Part shown: positions 26,442-34,932 of the stretch, piece by piece
How positions within the stretch are numbered: the first letter of the stretch is position 1
Layout of the letters: every line of letters starts with the position of its first letter
NCBI GenBank assembly: GCA_964540105.1
Contig: CAZILL010000001.1
Location: 1,301,762-1,365,761, forward strand
Direction of reading: 5' to 3'
DNA: 64,000 nt
From: DATKJY01 sp964540105
Lineage (GTDB): Bacteria; Zixibacteria; MSB-5A5; GN15; FEB-12
The notes under the pieces: generated by a model
Told to the model about the DNA's origin: nothing
Database searches by the model: none
The model's input: only the letters and a program-made list of their open reading frames with translations
Translations under genes and position numbers: made by a program

Positions 26442-27106
26442 CCCCCATCAGTACGATTGTGTTCGACCTCGACGGAACGCTGATTGACTCTTCCGACGGT
26501 GTCGTGGCGGCGGTCAACTATGCGCTGGCCCAGGTCGGATTGGGGCCGAAGTCGGAACAAGTCATCAAGGCTTACATTGGTGATCCACTGGAGAACATGT
26601 TCGCCGATTTCACTGCTCATCCCTCCCACGAATTGTACAGTCACTTTCAGAAGAAGGCGGCACACACGGTCGTCGCTTCAGCGTCCCCTCTGGAAGGAGT
26701 GACAGAGACTTTGGCCGCCCTGCATAGTCGCGGTATCCGCATGGCCATCGCGACCACCAAGATCAAGGTTCACGTCGACGGGATTCTGGATCGCCTTCAG
26801 TGGCACGACTACTTCCAGGCTACTGTCGGAGGCAATGAAGTTGATCGGGTCAAACCGGACCCGGCCCCGTTTCGGCTTGCTCTCAATCGTCTCGGAGTGA
26901 CCCCGCAACACGCGCTTGCCGTGGGAGACACGGTCAATGATATCCACGCCGCGAGGGGGGTGCCGATGCGGGTAGCGGCTGTGCCTTCACCGTATGGCGG
27001 TAACGACAAGGTTACGTCGCTTCGTCCCGATTATCTGCTGTCCTCACTCTCAGAACTCCTTGATCTTCTTGATGGCACAGGGAAGCGCACCGAGGTCAGA
27101 ATATGA
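26435..27106 (+). CDS. HAD-superfamily phosphatase, Gph-like
   Basis: A 223-residue HAD hydrolase with motif I FDLDGTLIDSS, motif III Lys in KPDPAPF, and motif IV GDTVND, in the phosphoglycolate/pyrophosphate phosphatase subfamily with a helical cap. It would cleave a phosphate monoester or pyrophosphate, but the substrate is not certain. The start is GTG at 26435 or 26438. It overlaps the upstream gene by a few bases and the downstream ogt by 4 bases, so translation is coupled. Confidence 0.88.
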   Translation: MVTPISTIVFDLDGTLIDSSDGVVAAVNYALAQVGLGPKSEQVIKAYIGDPLENMFADFTAHPSHELYSHFQKKAAHTVVASASPLEGVTETLAALHSRGIRMAIATTKIKVHVDGILDRLQWHDYFQATVGGNEVDRVKPDPAPFRLALNRLGVTPQHALAVGDTVNDIHAARGVPMRVAAVPSPYGGNDKVTSLRPDYLLSSLSELLDLLDGTGKRTEVRI

Positions 27107-27630
27107 AGAAGCTCTATATCGACTCCTTCGACACCGCCATTGGAACGATTCATACTGCCGTAACCGACAAGGGTGTTGCGCTAATACTCCTGCCCTGCCA
27201 GTCGACCGATGACATGGAGCGGGCCATTCTGAGTCACTTCTCGGATTACGAAGTGGTGGCGAGCGCGAGAATGAACCAGGAAGTAAAACGACAGATCACT
27301 GCATACGCCCGAGGGAAGCTGCGACGGTTCACTCTCAAGCTCCATTTAGCGGGGACTCCGTTTCAGCAAAAAGTTCTCCGTCAGGTCGCACGCATTCCAT
27401 ATGGAACAACCATGAGTTACGGCGAGATTGCCCAGAGGGTAGGGCACCCACGCGCCTCCCGCGCGGTAGGAACCGTCAACGCTCGCAACAACCTCCCTCT
27501 GGTAGTGCCATGCCACCGCGTTGTTGCCTCCAACGGCATCGGCGGGTATGGCGGTGGGCTCCCAATGAAGAAGCGTCTGCTGTTCCTCGAGGGCGCGTTG
27601 GAATCACCGGACGGGCGCTTGATTGCATGA
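27103..27630 (+). CDS. ogt: Methylated-DNA--protein-cysteine methyltransferase
   Basis: A 175-residue single-turnover repair protein that transfers O6-alkyl groups from guanine to a cysteine. The active site is VVPCHRV with Cys137, and a helix-turn-helix with RAVGTVNARNN binds DNA. The N-terminal domain is the short Ogt type. It overlaps the HAD gene by 4 bases. Confidence 0.95.
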   Translation: MKKLYIDSFDTAIGTIHTAVTDKGVALILLPCQSTDDMERAILSHFSDYEVVASARMNQEVKRQITAYARGKLRRFTLKLHLAGTPFQQKVLRQVARIPYGTTMSYGEIAQRVGHPRASRAVGTVNARNNLPLVVPCHRVVASNGIGGYGGGLPMKKRLLFLEGALESPDGRLIA

Positions 27631-27670
27631 TTGTGAGATTAACGACTCGACTTGAATTGGAGGAGTACCC

Positions 27671-28771
27671 ATGGATCCCCGCGTAGCGAAATTGGCCCAC
27701 CTGCTTGTGCACTACTCTCTTAATCTGCAGAGAGGACAACTCTTCAAGATTGCCGGTGAGCCGGTCTCACTCCCGCTCATGAAGGCGGCCTTCGAGGAGG
27801 CTGTCAAAGTCGGCGCTCACCCATATATCCAAGTGCGGGTCCCCGACACCGAAGAGTGTTTCTACAAACATGCCACTGATGATCAGTTGAAGTTCATATC
27901 TCCCATTGCGCGCCTCGAGGTTGACAAGATCGACGCCTACCTGTCAATCTGGGGCAGCGAAAACACCCGCTACCTGAGCAACTCTGACCCCACGCGCCAG
28001 GCCCTGCAGCGTAAAAGTGGGCGTCCGCTCTTCGAGAAAATGTTCAGACGCATTGCGTCCAAGTCTTTGTCTTGGGTGGGGACCCAGTATCCCACTTTGG
28101 CGGATGCGCAGGAGGCTGAGATGTCTCTGTCGGATTACGAGAATTTTGTCTATGGGGCGGGCCACGTCGATCGTCCCGACCCAGTCAAACATTGGAGAAA
28201 GGTGCAGAAGGAGCAGCAGCGCTTGGCGGCGATACTCGATAGCGTTGATTCGCTTCGCGTTCACAGCGACGACACCGACCTGCATATGCGAGTCAAAGGA
28301 CGCAAGTGGATCAGTTGTCACGGAACCGAGAACTTTCCCGACGGGGAACTCTTCACCGGGCCTGTCGAATCCTCCGTTGAAGGACACATCCGGTTCTCTT
28401 ATCCCGCGGTGTATCTGGGGCGCGAAGTAGCCGATGTGCGCCTTGACTTCAAACGGGGGAGAGTGGTGCGGGAATCGGCCGCCAAGAATCTCGATTACCT
28501 CAAAGCGATGCTCGACATGGATAAGGGAGCTCGGTCGGTCGGCGAATTTGCAATAGGCACGAACTATGAGATCAAGCGTTTCTCCCGCAACACGCTGTTC
28601 GATGAGAAGATCGGAGGAACCTGTCACCTCGCCGTTGGCGCTTCGATTCCCGAATCAGGCGGCCTTAACAAAAGCGGCCTGCACTGGGATATGGTCTGCA
28701 ACCTCGAGGACGGGGGAGAGATCATTGCCGACGGTAAAGTCATCTATCGTAATGGCCACTTCACTATCTGA
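27671..28771 (+). CDS. M29-family aminopeptidase
   Basis: A 366-residue cytoplasmic metallo-aminopeptidase of the AmpS/PepS family. The candidate metal-binding and family segments are visible in GPVESSVEG, the following FAIGTNYEI, GTCHLAVG and LHWDMV. GGAGGAG precedes the ATG. It is followed by a strong bidirectional terminator. It releases N-terminal residues from peptides. Confidence 0.9.
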   Translation: MDPRVAKLAHLLVHYSLNLQRGQLFKIAGEPVSLPLMKAAFEEAVKVGAHPYIQVRVPDTEECFYKHATDDQLKFISPIARLEVDKIDAYLSIWGSENTRYLSNSDPTRQALQRKSGRPLFEKMFRRIASKSLSWVGTQYPTLADAQEAEMSLSDYENFVYGAGHVDRPDPVKHWRKVQKEQQRLAAILDSVDSLRVHSDDTDLHMRVKGRKWISCHGTENFPDGELFTGPVESSVEGHIRFSYPAVYLGREVADVRLDFKRGRVVRESAAKNLDYLKAMLDMDKGARSVGEFAIGTNYEIKRFSRNTLFDEKIGGTCHLAVGASIPESGGLNKSGLHWDMVCNLEDGGEIIADGKVIYRNGHFTI

Positions 28772-28789
28772 TTCAGTGAATAGTAACAC

Positions 28790-28827
28790 GACAAGAGGGA
28801 CGACCCGTATCAGGCGTCCCTCTTGTC
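28790..28827. terminator. Bidirectional terminator between aminopeptidase and subtilase genes
   Basis: GACAAGAGGGACG (28790-28802) and CGTCCCTCTTGTC (28815-28827) are exact reverse complements, giving a 13-bp stem with a 12-base loop between convergent genes. Confidence 0.75.
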
Positions 28828-28849
28828 ATGCGATCATCTGAAGCCAGGA

Positions 28850-31225
28850 CTACGGATAGACTGGCAGTGGTCCAAGACCAGTCAGGTAATCAATAATTCC
28901 ATAGAGATCACTGATGTCGATAACGAGCTCGCGCGTCCAATCGCCCGACTGAATTGTCACCGGCGCCGGACCCATCCCGGATATCCGGTCCGCGAGAAAG
29001 AAGACATCTCCAATGTCATAGATCCAATCGTAATTTGCATCCCCGCGAAGGATATTCTTGGTCGCAATCAGGCCATTGAGATACGGAGGCTGGTAGGTCA
29101 GATAGGGCGAGTACACGGTGCTCTTGTAACCAGAAATCTGGGCAGTATCGATCACATCTGCGAGTCCACCGTACGCGTACTTGCTCGGAGTGACATAGAT
29201 CTTCATGATTTCACCGGAGCCGGGGGGAAGCGGGAGCGCTCCTCCTCCTGCGTTCGCAGTCATGGTTACAACGAACCGCGCGTTGAAACGATCGATAGCT
29301 GCTATGGTGAATGTTTCAAAGTGCGACGTGCGGTTTCCTCGGGTGACTGAATCGTACACCACCGTCAGTGGCGTCTTTGTCCACTTGAAGGCAAGATCGA
29401 TCTGATTGAGCGGCTGGCTGTTCTTCAACTTAACTGATATCGCCATCTGCGTTCCGGCAAACGACGAATCCATGCCAAGGTCCAGAGTGTCACCAAAAGC
29501 CATGACATAATTGAGCTTCTGAGTTGTCAGCGGACCGAACGAAGTCCCAATTGTCACGCCTACTGAGTAGACACCAGGGACCGTGTAGTTGTGCGTCGGA
29601 TTCTGAAGAGTCGAGTTCCCGCCATCCCCAAAGTCCCATGACCAGGATGTGGCCGGAACCGGCGAGGCAGCGGTGAAATTGACATTCAATGGCGCAACAC
29701 CCGACACGATATCTCCCGAGAACGAGATCGGCCATGCGAGAGCTGCATCGGTATTGATGATCCCCGAACCGTAGGTATTGTCTGGAGTAAGCGCCTGTGA
29801 AGCTGTCTCCATGAACGCTTGCCTGATCATGCTCACCGTGAACGATGGTCGCGCTTGAATCAGCAAACAGGCTGCTCCCGCCACCAACGGCGTTGAAAGA
29901 GAGGTCCCGTTTTGTGATGCATATGTGTTGTCTGCTCCTGACGAGGCACAGAAGGTCGTCACTCCGCGGGCACAGACCTCGGGTTTTGTTCGCCCATCAA
30001 CTGTTGGACCCCTCGACGAAAATCCAGCAATCTGGCCCGCCGAATTGACCGCTCCCACCGCAAGAATATTGAACGCGTCGGCCGGTGCAGAGAGGGTGCC
30101 GGCCCCTGGTCCGGCGTTCCCCATCGAATTGCAGAGAACAATACCCAGTCCCGCGCATGTGTTAGCAGCGATCGTGGTCGTCGCAATCGCGCCGTTCAGG
30201 CTATCATAGGTATACCAGTCAGAGTATCCGAGTGAGCTGCTGATGACATCAGCTCCGCCCGCATCGGCCCATTCCAGCGCTCGTACCCAATTGTCCTCTT
30301 CGACCCTGGTCTCACTCCGGACATCCTCAGTCTTGGCCAACAGAAAATTTGCCTTGAACGCCGGTCCATATATTTGGCCATCTTTGAAACCGGCTGCCGT
30401 AGACCAGGTATATGTTCCGTGATTCCACGCCGAGGCGTCATCATTTGGCTCGTTCGAGGTATTGCCGTCATTGAAAATGAAATCGTACTCGCCAAGCACT
30501 CGATTTTCAACAAACGCCTGTGCAAATGCTTCATGGGTCTTCCGGAATCCTGTGTCGAACATCGCCAGCGTGACGCCTTCCCCGTGATACCCCTTGTCAT
30601 GGACGGCTGGAACTTTGATCTGTGTCAACTGCAAGCTCGACCCGCCGTAGTTTAGGGCGTCTGCTGACTGAGCCGACGGAGGAGCATTCCCAATCGGCGA
30701 TGCTTCCTCGAGCGGTCTGGTGAATGTCACGACGGGCTTGATGGTGGCAACGAACCGAAGCCTCATAATCTCGTCCAGCCTGTCATTCGAGATCTCAACA
30801 CTGGCTGCGTTGAGCCACTTCGAAACCCCGCGCAACTTCCCGCCGAGCGATGTTATCGCCGTAACATAGTCTTCGTAGACAGGCAGATCAGCGAACAGTA
30901 CGCGATCAAGCCCAACCTTAGCGCGGCGCTTCAGAACCCTGTCGCTCAGGGTGACAGTAGCCGCAAGGGACGCGAAGTCCTTTCCACTGGTAGTTCCTTT
31001 ATCAGTGAAGTAGACCCAAACTCGGGACGTAGTGGACCCGTTTCGGGTCAGATAAGCTTTCGTGGCGGGTGCCACTGCATTCGATTCCTTGGGAATCGTG
31101 ACGGCCTCAGAGACGAGGTTGTTTGCTGCAGCTCGTGACGTGATTGGGAGGATTGAAGAACCGAAAGCTGCAAAGCCCGACATGTATGTGAGGAAAAGAA
31201 GGCGGTGGGTAACGCGTGCGGTCAT
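28850..31225 (-). CDS. Secreted subtilisin-like S8 protease with PKD domain and dockerin-like tail
   Basis: A 791-residue exported protein. After a signal peptide and a prodomain-like region (60-170) comes an S8 catalytic domain with Asp224 (MFDTGF), His269 (NHGTY), oxyanion Asn370 (MGNAGPG) and Ser442 (NGTSLSTPLVAG). A PKD domain follows near residue 505-575 (SWDFGDGG). A cohesin/IgG-like region comes next, and the C terminus holds two EF-hand-like segments (GDANYDWIYDIGD and VIDISDLYGIIDYL) of dockerin type. It probably degrades extracellular protein, and the tail may bind calcium or anchor the enzyme. Confidence 0.9.
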   Translation of the reverse strand: MTARVTHRLLFLTYMSGFAAFGSSILPITSRAAANNLVSEAVTIPKESNAVAPATKAYLTRNGSTTSRVWVYFTDKGTTSGKDFASLAATVTLSDRVLKRRAKVGLDRVLFADLPVYEDYVTAITSLGGKLRGVSKWLNAASVEISNDRLDEIMRLRFVATIKPVVTFTRPLEEASPIGNAPPSAQSADALNYGGSSLQLTQIKVPAVHDKGYHGEGVTLAMFDTGFRKTHEAFAQAFVENRVLGEYDFIFNDGNTSNEPNDDASAWNHGTYTWSTAAGFKDGQIYGPAFKANFLLAKTEDVRSETRVEEDNWVRALEWADAGGADVISSSLGYSDWYTYDSLNGAIATTTIAANTCAGLGIVLCNSMGNAGPGAGTLSAPADAFNILAVGAVNSAGQIAGFSSRGPTVDGRTKPEVCARGVTTFCASSGADNTYASQNGTSLSTPLVAGAACLLIQARPSFTVSMIRQAFMETASQALTPDNTYGSGIINTDAALAWPISFSGDIVSGVAPLNVNFTAASPVPATSWSWDFGDGGNSTLQNPTHNYTVPGVYSVGVTIGTSFGPLTTQKLNYVMAFGDTLDLGMDSSFAGTQMAISVKLKNSQPLNQIDLAFKWTKTPLTVVYDSVTRGNRTSHFETFTIAAIDRFNARFVVTMTANAGGGALPLPPGSGEIMKIYVTPSKYAYGGLADVIDTAQISGYKSTVYSPYLTYQPPYLNGLIATKNILRGDANYDWIYDIGDVFFLADRISGMGPAPVTIQSGDWTRELVIDISDLYGIIDYLTGLGPLPVYP

Positions 31226-31286
31226 TATGTTTCCTTTCGCGAGCGGGTACAGAGACTGATTCGCTCTAAAGTATTACACTACAATC

Positions 31287-31315
31287 AATTTAGGCTTCCG
31301 AAGCGGATTTGTCAA
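31287..31315 (-). promoter_or_regulatory. Sigma70-type promoter of the subtilase gene
   Basis: On the minus strand TTGACA (31315-31310) is followed after 17 bases by TAAATT (31292-31287). The rest of the 31226-31588 gap carries no gene that I can support; it must also hold the prepilin promoter, which I could not place. Confidence 0.65.
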
Positions 31316-31588
31316 GGCGAACTTGACTACCCCCCATACCTGTGGGAAGCTCGCCGCTCCAATAACCAATATCGACACAAAGCAGAAACCTATTCGCTAA
31401 CCCTGCGAATTGTTCACTCTTGAGCAAGACGTTGCCCTGCATCGACGTATCCTACCCTCGATCTGCGCCTGCCAGATTTCCGCCCACGAGGCATGCTGTC
31501 TGCTCAATCCTCTGTCAAAGATTGCACAGAAAGACTGTCCTTTGTGTCTCAGGTGCAAGGTAATTGGAAAAAGACTGAGGTGAGTCCA

Positions 31589-32098
31589 ATGAGAGCCCAT
31601 CGAATACGAAGTGAATCAGGAATCACGCTAATCGAACTGATGATCACAGTTGTGATTGTCGGGATCAGCGCCGCCATGGCCGCACCACGCTTTGAAATGA
31701 CATACGAGAGGCTCCGTTTCAAGTCCTCGTGTACGGACGCCACGTCCACGCTGAAGCTTGCTCGCTCAATGGCGATCACATCCAAGAGCCAGTACGGTGT
31801 TGCCTTTAACAACGCCCACCGGACTGTCACGCTCTTCAAGGACTTGGTGAACACGTCGAATTTCGATTTTGCCAGTGGCGATTCAGTTATCCGTGTTGAC
31901 ACCCTGCCGCCTATGTTCACGTCGGTCAGTTCCGACGTTACCAACAACGTTGTGGTCTTTCGCCCAAACGGCTCCTCCGGATTCTCCGGCGGGGGGAACG
32001 TCTACCTGATCGCAGTCACAGAGAACATGGTCGGGCTGAGTTCCTCGAACGTTCTGGCCGCCACTGGGCGCGTTCACAACTCATATTCCTATTACTAA
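31589..32098 (+). CDS. Type IV prepilin/pseudopilin, GspH/FimT-like
   Basis: A 169-residue protein with the prepilin leader and N-methylation sequence G-ITLIELMITVVIVG. Cleavage would be after the Gly of SESG, leaving the conserved Glu5 in ITLIE. The globular part is of the minor pseudopilin GspH/FimT type. The frame continues upstream to 31493, but GAGGTGA before the ATG at 31589 fixes the start. It ends in its own terminator and is separated by about 300 bases from pilM, so it may be a minor pilin of the neighbouring machine. Confidence 0.88.
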   Translation: MRAHRIRSESGITLIELMITVVIVGISAAMAAPRFEMTYERLRFKSSCTDATSTLKLARSMAITSKSQYGVAFNNAHRTVTLFKDLVNTSNFDFASGDSVIRVDTLPPMFTSVSSDVTNNVVVFRPNGSSGFSGGGNVYLIAVTENMVGLSSSNVLAATGRVHNSYSYY

Positions 32099-32130
32099 GC
32101 TCCCTCCCTCTTTACTCTCTTCTTGCGAAT

Positions 32131-32163
32131 TCACCCTCGGGTAATCCCGAGGGTGATTGTTTT
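32131..32163 (+). terminator. Terminator after the prepilin gene
   Basis: TCACCCTCGGG (32131-32141) pairs perfectly with CCCGAGGGTGA (32146-32156) around a 4-base loop, followed by TTGTTTT. Confidence 0.85.
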
Positions 32164-32303
32164 CAACTGCCCCCGGGAAGAAATTGACCACCAAATGATC
32201 GGTTAAGATCAGCCTGATCGATTCCGATACCATTTGTAGAAAACCGCACGAAACAGGAAAACCTGACTGCCGTCGCCGAAAGGGGCGCCCGATTAAGAAT
32301 TCT

Positions 32304-32332
32304 TGGCCGGCCCGTTAATTCACAACCGGCCA
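32304..32332 (+). other. Hairpin in the pilM upstream region
   Basis: TGGCCGG (32304-32310) pairs with CCGGCCA (32326-32332) around a 15-base loop in the 240-base stretch between the prepilin terminator and pilM. No riboswitch family was recognised and no promoter could be assigned with confidence. Confidence 0.3.
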
Positions 32333-32404
32333 TGCCGATATAGAAAGTGTTACAGGATAACGTCGATTCGAGAAAAATGGATACTTTCAAATAAAGAGTC
32401 ACCT

Positions 32405-33454
32405 ATGTTTTCACGCAAAAGCACGAGTACTGTAGGGCTTGACGTAGGAGCCAATTCGATCAAGCTGGTCAAACTGGATCACGCAAAGAGTGGCTATTCC
32501 GTCTCGGCCATCGGGATTCGCGAACTCCCCCCCGATGCCATTGTCGCTGACGAAATCAGGGATCGTGAAGCGGTTATCTTTAACATCCAATCGATCATCG
32601 ACCAGACCGATCCCAAAATCCGCGACGTTGTCGTCTCCATCTCCGGCCATGGTGTTATCACAGACAAGTTCACCATCGACAAGAAAACCGGACCGGAGGC
32701 TCACGATCTGATCCTCTTCGAGACCGCCCAGCGGGCCCCGTTCGATGTCGATGACGTGTCCCTGGATTATCACATTATTAAGACCGACGACGACCTCAAC
32801 AAGATGGACGTCCTTCTCGTTGCCGCTCGGAAAGAGTATCTGCGTATGTATCTCGGGCTCATCGAGGATTGCGGCCTGCGTCCGGTCATCATCGATGATG
32901 ACGCTTTCGCCATCTTGAACGCCTATGAGAACAACTACGATGTCGACCCCACCCGTGTAACCGCGCTGGTGAATATCGGCCATGACGTGACCAATATCAC
33001 TTACATCACCGAGGGGCTCTTCAAGGCGACCCGCGACGTATCTGCGGGAACGCGCGAAATCTTCAACGCCATCCAGCGTGAGTTCCGCCTCAGCCCCGAA
33101 TTGACCGCCAAAGCTATGAAAGGGGAGATGACCGACTCGATTGACCAGGACATGCTGAAGGCGACTATCACTTCAGCCACTGAGGAATTGATCTCCGGCC
33201 TTGAGCTGGCGTTCTCATACTTCCGTTCACAAGCAAAAGTTGACGCAATAGATTGGTTGGTACTTTCCGGTGGTGGGGCGCTTGTGCCCTATCTGTCCGA
33301 GCACATTCAATCCAAGTTGAGCATCCCATTAGAGCTCTCCAACCCGCTTCGTAACGTCGACTACGACCCTGAACTCTTCCAGTATCTGCAACCCGAAAAG
33401 ATCGCCCCGCTGCTCGCAGTGTCGGTCGGCCTGGCCATGCGGAAAGTGAGGTAG
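32405..33454 (+). CDS. pilM: Type IV pilus assembly ATPase-like protein PilM
   Basis: A 349-residue cytoplasmic actin-like protein (FtsA/PilM fold) with the nucleotide-binding motifs VGLDVGANSIKLVKL and LSGGGALVPYL. PilM binds the cytoplasmic tail of PilN at the base of the pilus. The frame extends upstream to 32303, but the ATG at 32405 matches the family start. It leads the pilMNO-pilP-pilQ cluster. Confidence 0.93.
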   Translation: MFSRKSTSTVGLDVGANSIKLVKLDHAKSGYSVSAIGIRELPPDAIVADEIRDREAVIFNIQSIIDQTDPKIRDVVVSISGHGVITDKFTIDKKTGPEAHDLILFETAQRAPFDVDDVSLDYHIIKTDDDLNKMDVLLVAARKEYLRMYLGLIEDCGLRPVIIDDDAFAILNAYENNYDVDPTRVTALVNIGHDVTNITYITEGLFKATRDVSAGTREIFNAIQREFRLSPELTAKAMKGEMTDSIDQDMLKATITSATEELISGLELAFSYFRSQAKVDAIDWLVLSGGGALVPYLSEHIQSKLSIPLELSNPLRNVDYDPELFQYLQPEKIAPLLAVSVGLAMRKVR

Positions 33455-33461
33455 TACGACA

Positions 33462-34277
33462 ATGATAGAGATTAATCTACTTCCGAAGGATTACCTCAAA
33501 GGAGGCCGCGCGATCTCGTTTGGGAAGATGGGCCTCTATGCCGTCGCCGGCGCAGCGGCCATGATAGTCATGATGGTTGCGCTCGCCTTCTACCAGATGC
33601 GGCAGCTCGACAACCTGCAGACCAACATCGAACGGGCCAACGAGCGTGCTTCCATGTTGCAGAAGGACATCAGAGTCGTCGATGCGCTGACCGATGTCAA
33701 GGAGAAGATAAACCGGCGCATGCGGGCTGTAGAACGCCTCGATCGGCATCGCTCGGTTTGGGTTCGAATTCTCGAAAATGTCGCCGCCGATGTTCCCGAG
33801 TTCGTCTGGCTGGCGGCTTTCAAAGAGAAACCCGACGAAGGCGCCGACAAGGCCAAGACCGGCTCTTTGTCCAATACTCTTTCGCAGGGGACCTCTCAGC
33901 CCGCCAAGCCCGCGGCCCCTGTCGATCTTCGCGGACAGGACACTCTACCTGCTTTCCGTCCGGTTGAAATCGAGGGATACTCATACACGCTCAATTCTCT
34001 TGCCGCCTTCATGATTGCGCTCATGCGCTCTGACTTCTTCGACCGGGTCGAACTCGTCAAGAGTGAAGAAACCATCTTCCCCGGCGGCGATGAGAAGGCA
34101 TACAATTTCATTGTCAGCTGTAATGTGCACTATCTCTCGGATGACGACTTGCGAGGCATGGTCGCCTCCGCAGATTTCGATGAAGAGGTAAACGAGGCCG
34201 ATTTCGAGCAAGCGCAGGAACCGACCCATAGCGGCGGTCACGCGAGATCATCCAGCGACGCCCGGAACAGCAATTAG
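33462..34277 (+). CDS. pilN: Type IV pilus inner-membrane protein PilN
   Basis: A 271-residue bitopic protein. The N terminus IEINLLPKDY contains the INLLP motif that docks to PilM, followed by one membrane segment (about 25-43) and a coiled coil. The periplasmic part carries an extra alanine- and proline-rich loop and an acidic tail. It starts 7 bases after pilM. Confidence 0.92.
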   Translation: MIEINLLPKDYLKGGRAISFGKMGLYAVAGAAAMIVMMVALAFYQMRQLDNLQTNIERANERASMLQKDIRVVDALTDVKEKINRRMRAVERLDRHRSVWVRILENVAADVPEFVWLAAFKEKPDEGADKAKTGSLSNTLSQGTSQPAKPAAPVDLRGQDTLPAFRPVEIEGYSYTLNSLAAFMIALMRSDFFDRVELVKSEETIFPGGDEKAYNFIVSCNVHYLSDDDLRGMVASADFDEEVNEADFEQAQEPTHSGGHARSSSDARNSN

Positions 34278-34289
34278 GAGAGATGGTAT

Positions 34290-34925
34290 ATGGATCTCAA
34301 AGATGCCAATAATCAAAAGATTGCGATCGCCGTTTTGGCGTTCTTCATCGTTGTGTACTTCTGGTACTCCCGCGTCTACTCGCGCTATGACGAGCAGTTG
34401 ACGATGAAGGGCCAGGAGTTCGAGACGATTACCACCAATCTCAAGAACGTCGAAATGAAGGCCAAGTCGCTCGACGCCCTTCAGGCCGAGTATACCCAGC
34501 TGGTTGAACGATACCATGACATCGAATCGCTCCTGCCGGAAGAGAAGATGATCCCCAATATTCTGGTCCAGCTCCACACGGCCTCTTCTCTCAGCGGCAC
34601 AAAGATCAAGAAGGTCCTGCCGCAGCCGCCGTTCTCCGAGGAGTTCTTCAATGTCGCCTCGTTCGAAATCGAAATGACCGGCACCTATCATGACTTCGGC
34701 AATTTCATCAGCTACGTGGCTAACTTCCCGTTCATTGCCAATGTCACGCGGATGGATATCAAGACCAAGAACGTTTCGATCTCCGGCCCGAACAAGCTAC
34801 AGCCGATTGATGAGCCGACCGATCGTTTGGAGATAGGGAGGAAGAAGGAAACCATGACGGCGACCTTCCTTCTGTCCACATACTACGTGAAAGAGGAAGA
34901 GCGGCTGAAAGAGCTGACATTATAG
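34290..34925 (+). CDS. pilO: Type IV pilus inner-membrane protein PilO
   Basis: A 211-residue protein with a single membrane segment near residues 10-25, then a coiled coil and a ferredoxin-like periplasmic domain, as expected for PilO, the partner of PilN. It sits in the conserved order pilM-N-O-P-Q. Confidence 0.9.
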   Translation: MDLKDANNQKIAIAVLAFFIVVYFWYSRVYSRYDEQLTMKGQEFETITTNLKNVEMKAKSLDALQAEYTQLVERYHDIESLLPEEKMIPNILVQLHTASSLSGTKIKKVLPQPPFSEEFFNVASFEIEMTGTYHDFGNFISYVANFPFIANVTRMDIKTKNVSISGPNKLQPIDEPTDRLEIGRKKETMTATFLLSTYYVKEEERLKELTL

Positions 34926-34932
34926 GAGACTG

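Noticed and set aside
32165..32404. A possible c-di-GMP or cGAMP (GEMM) riboswitch before pilM
   Set aside because: A few short pieces looked suggestive (GAAA loop, GC stems), but the conserved GEMM core and its spacing do not line up.
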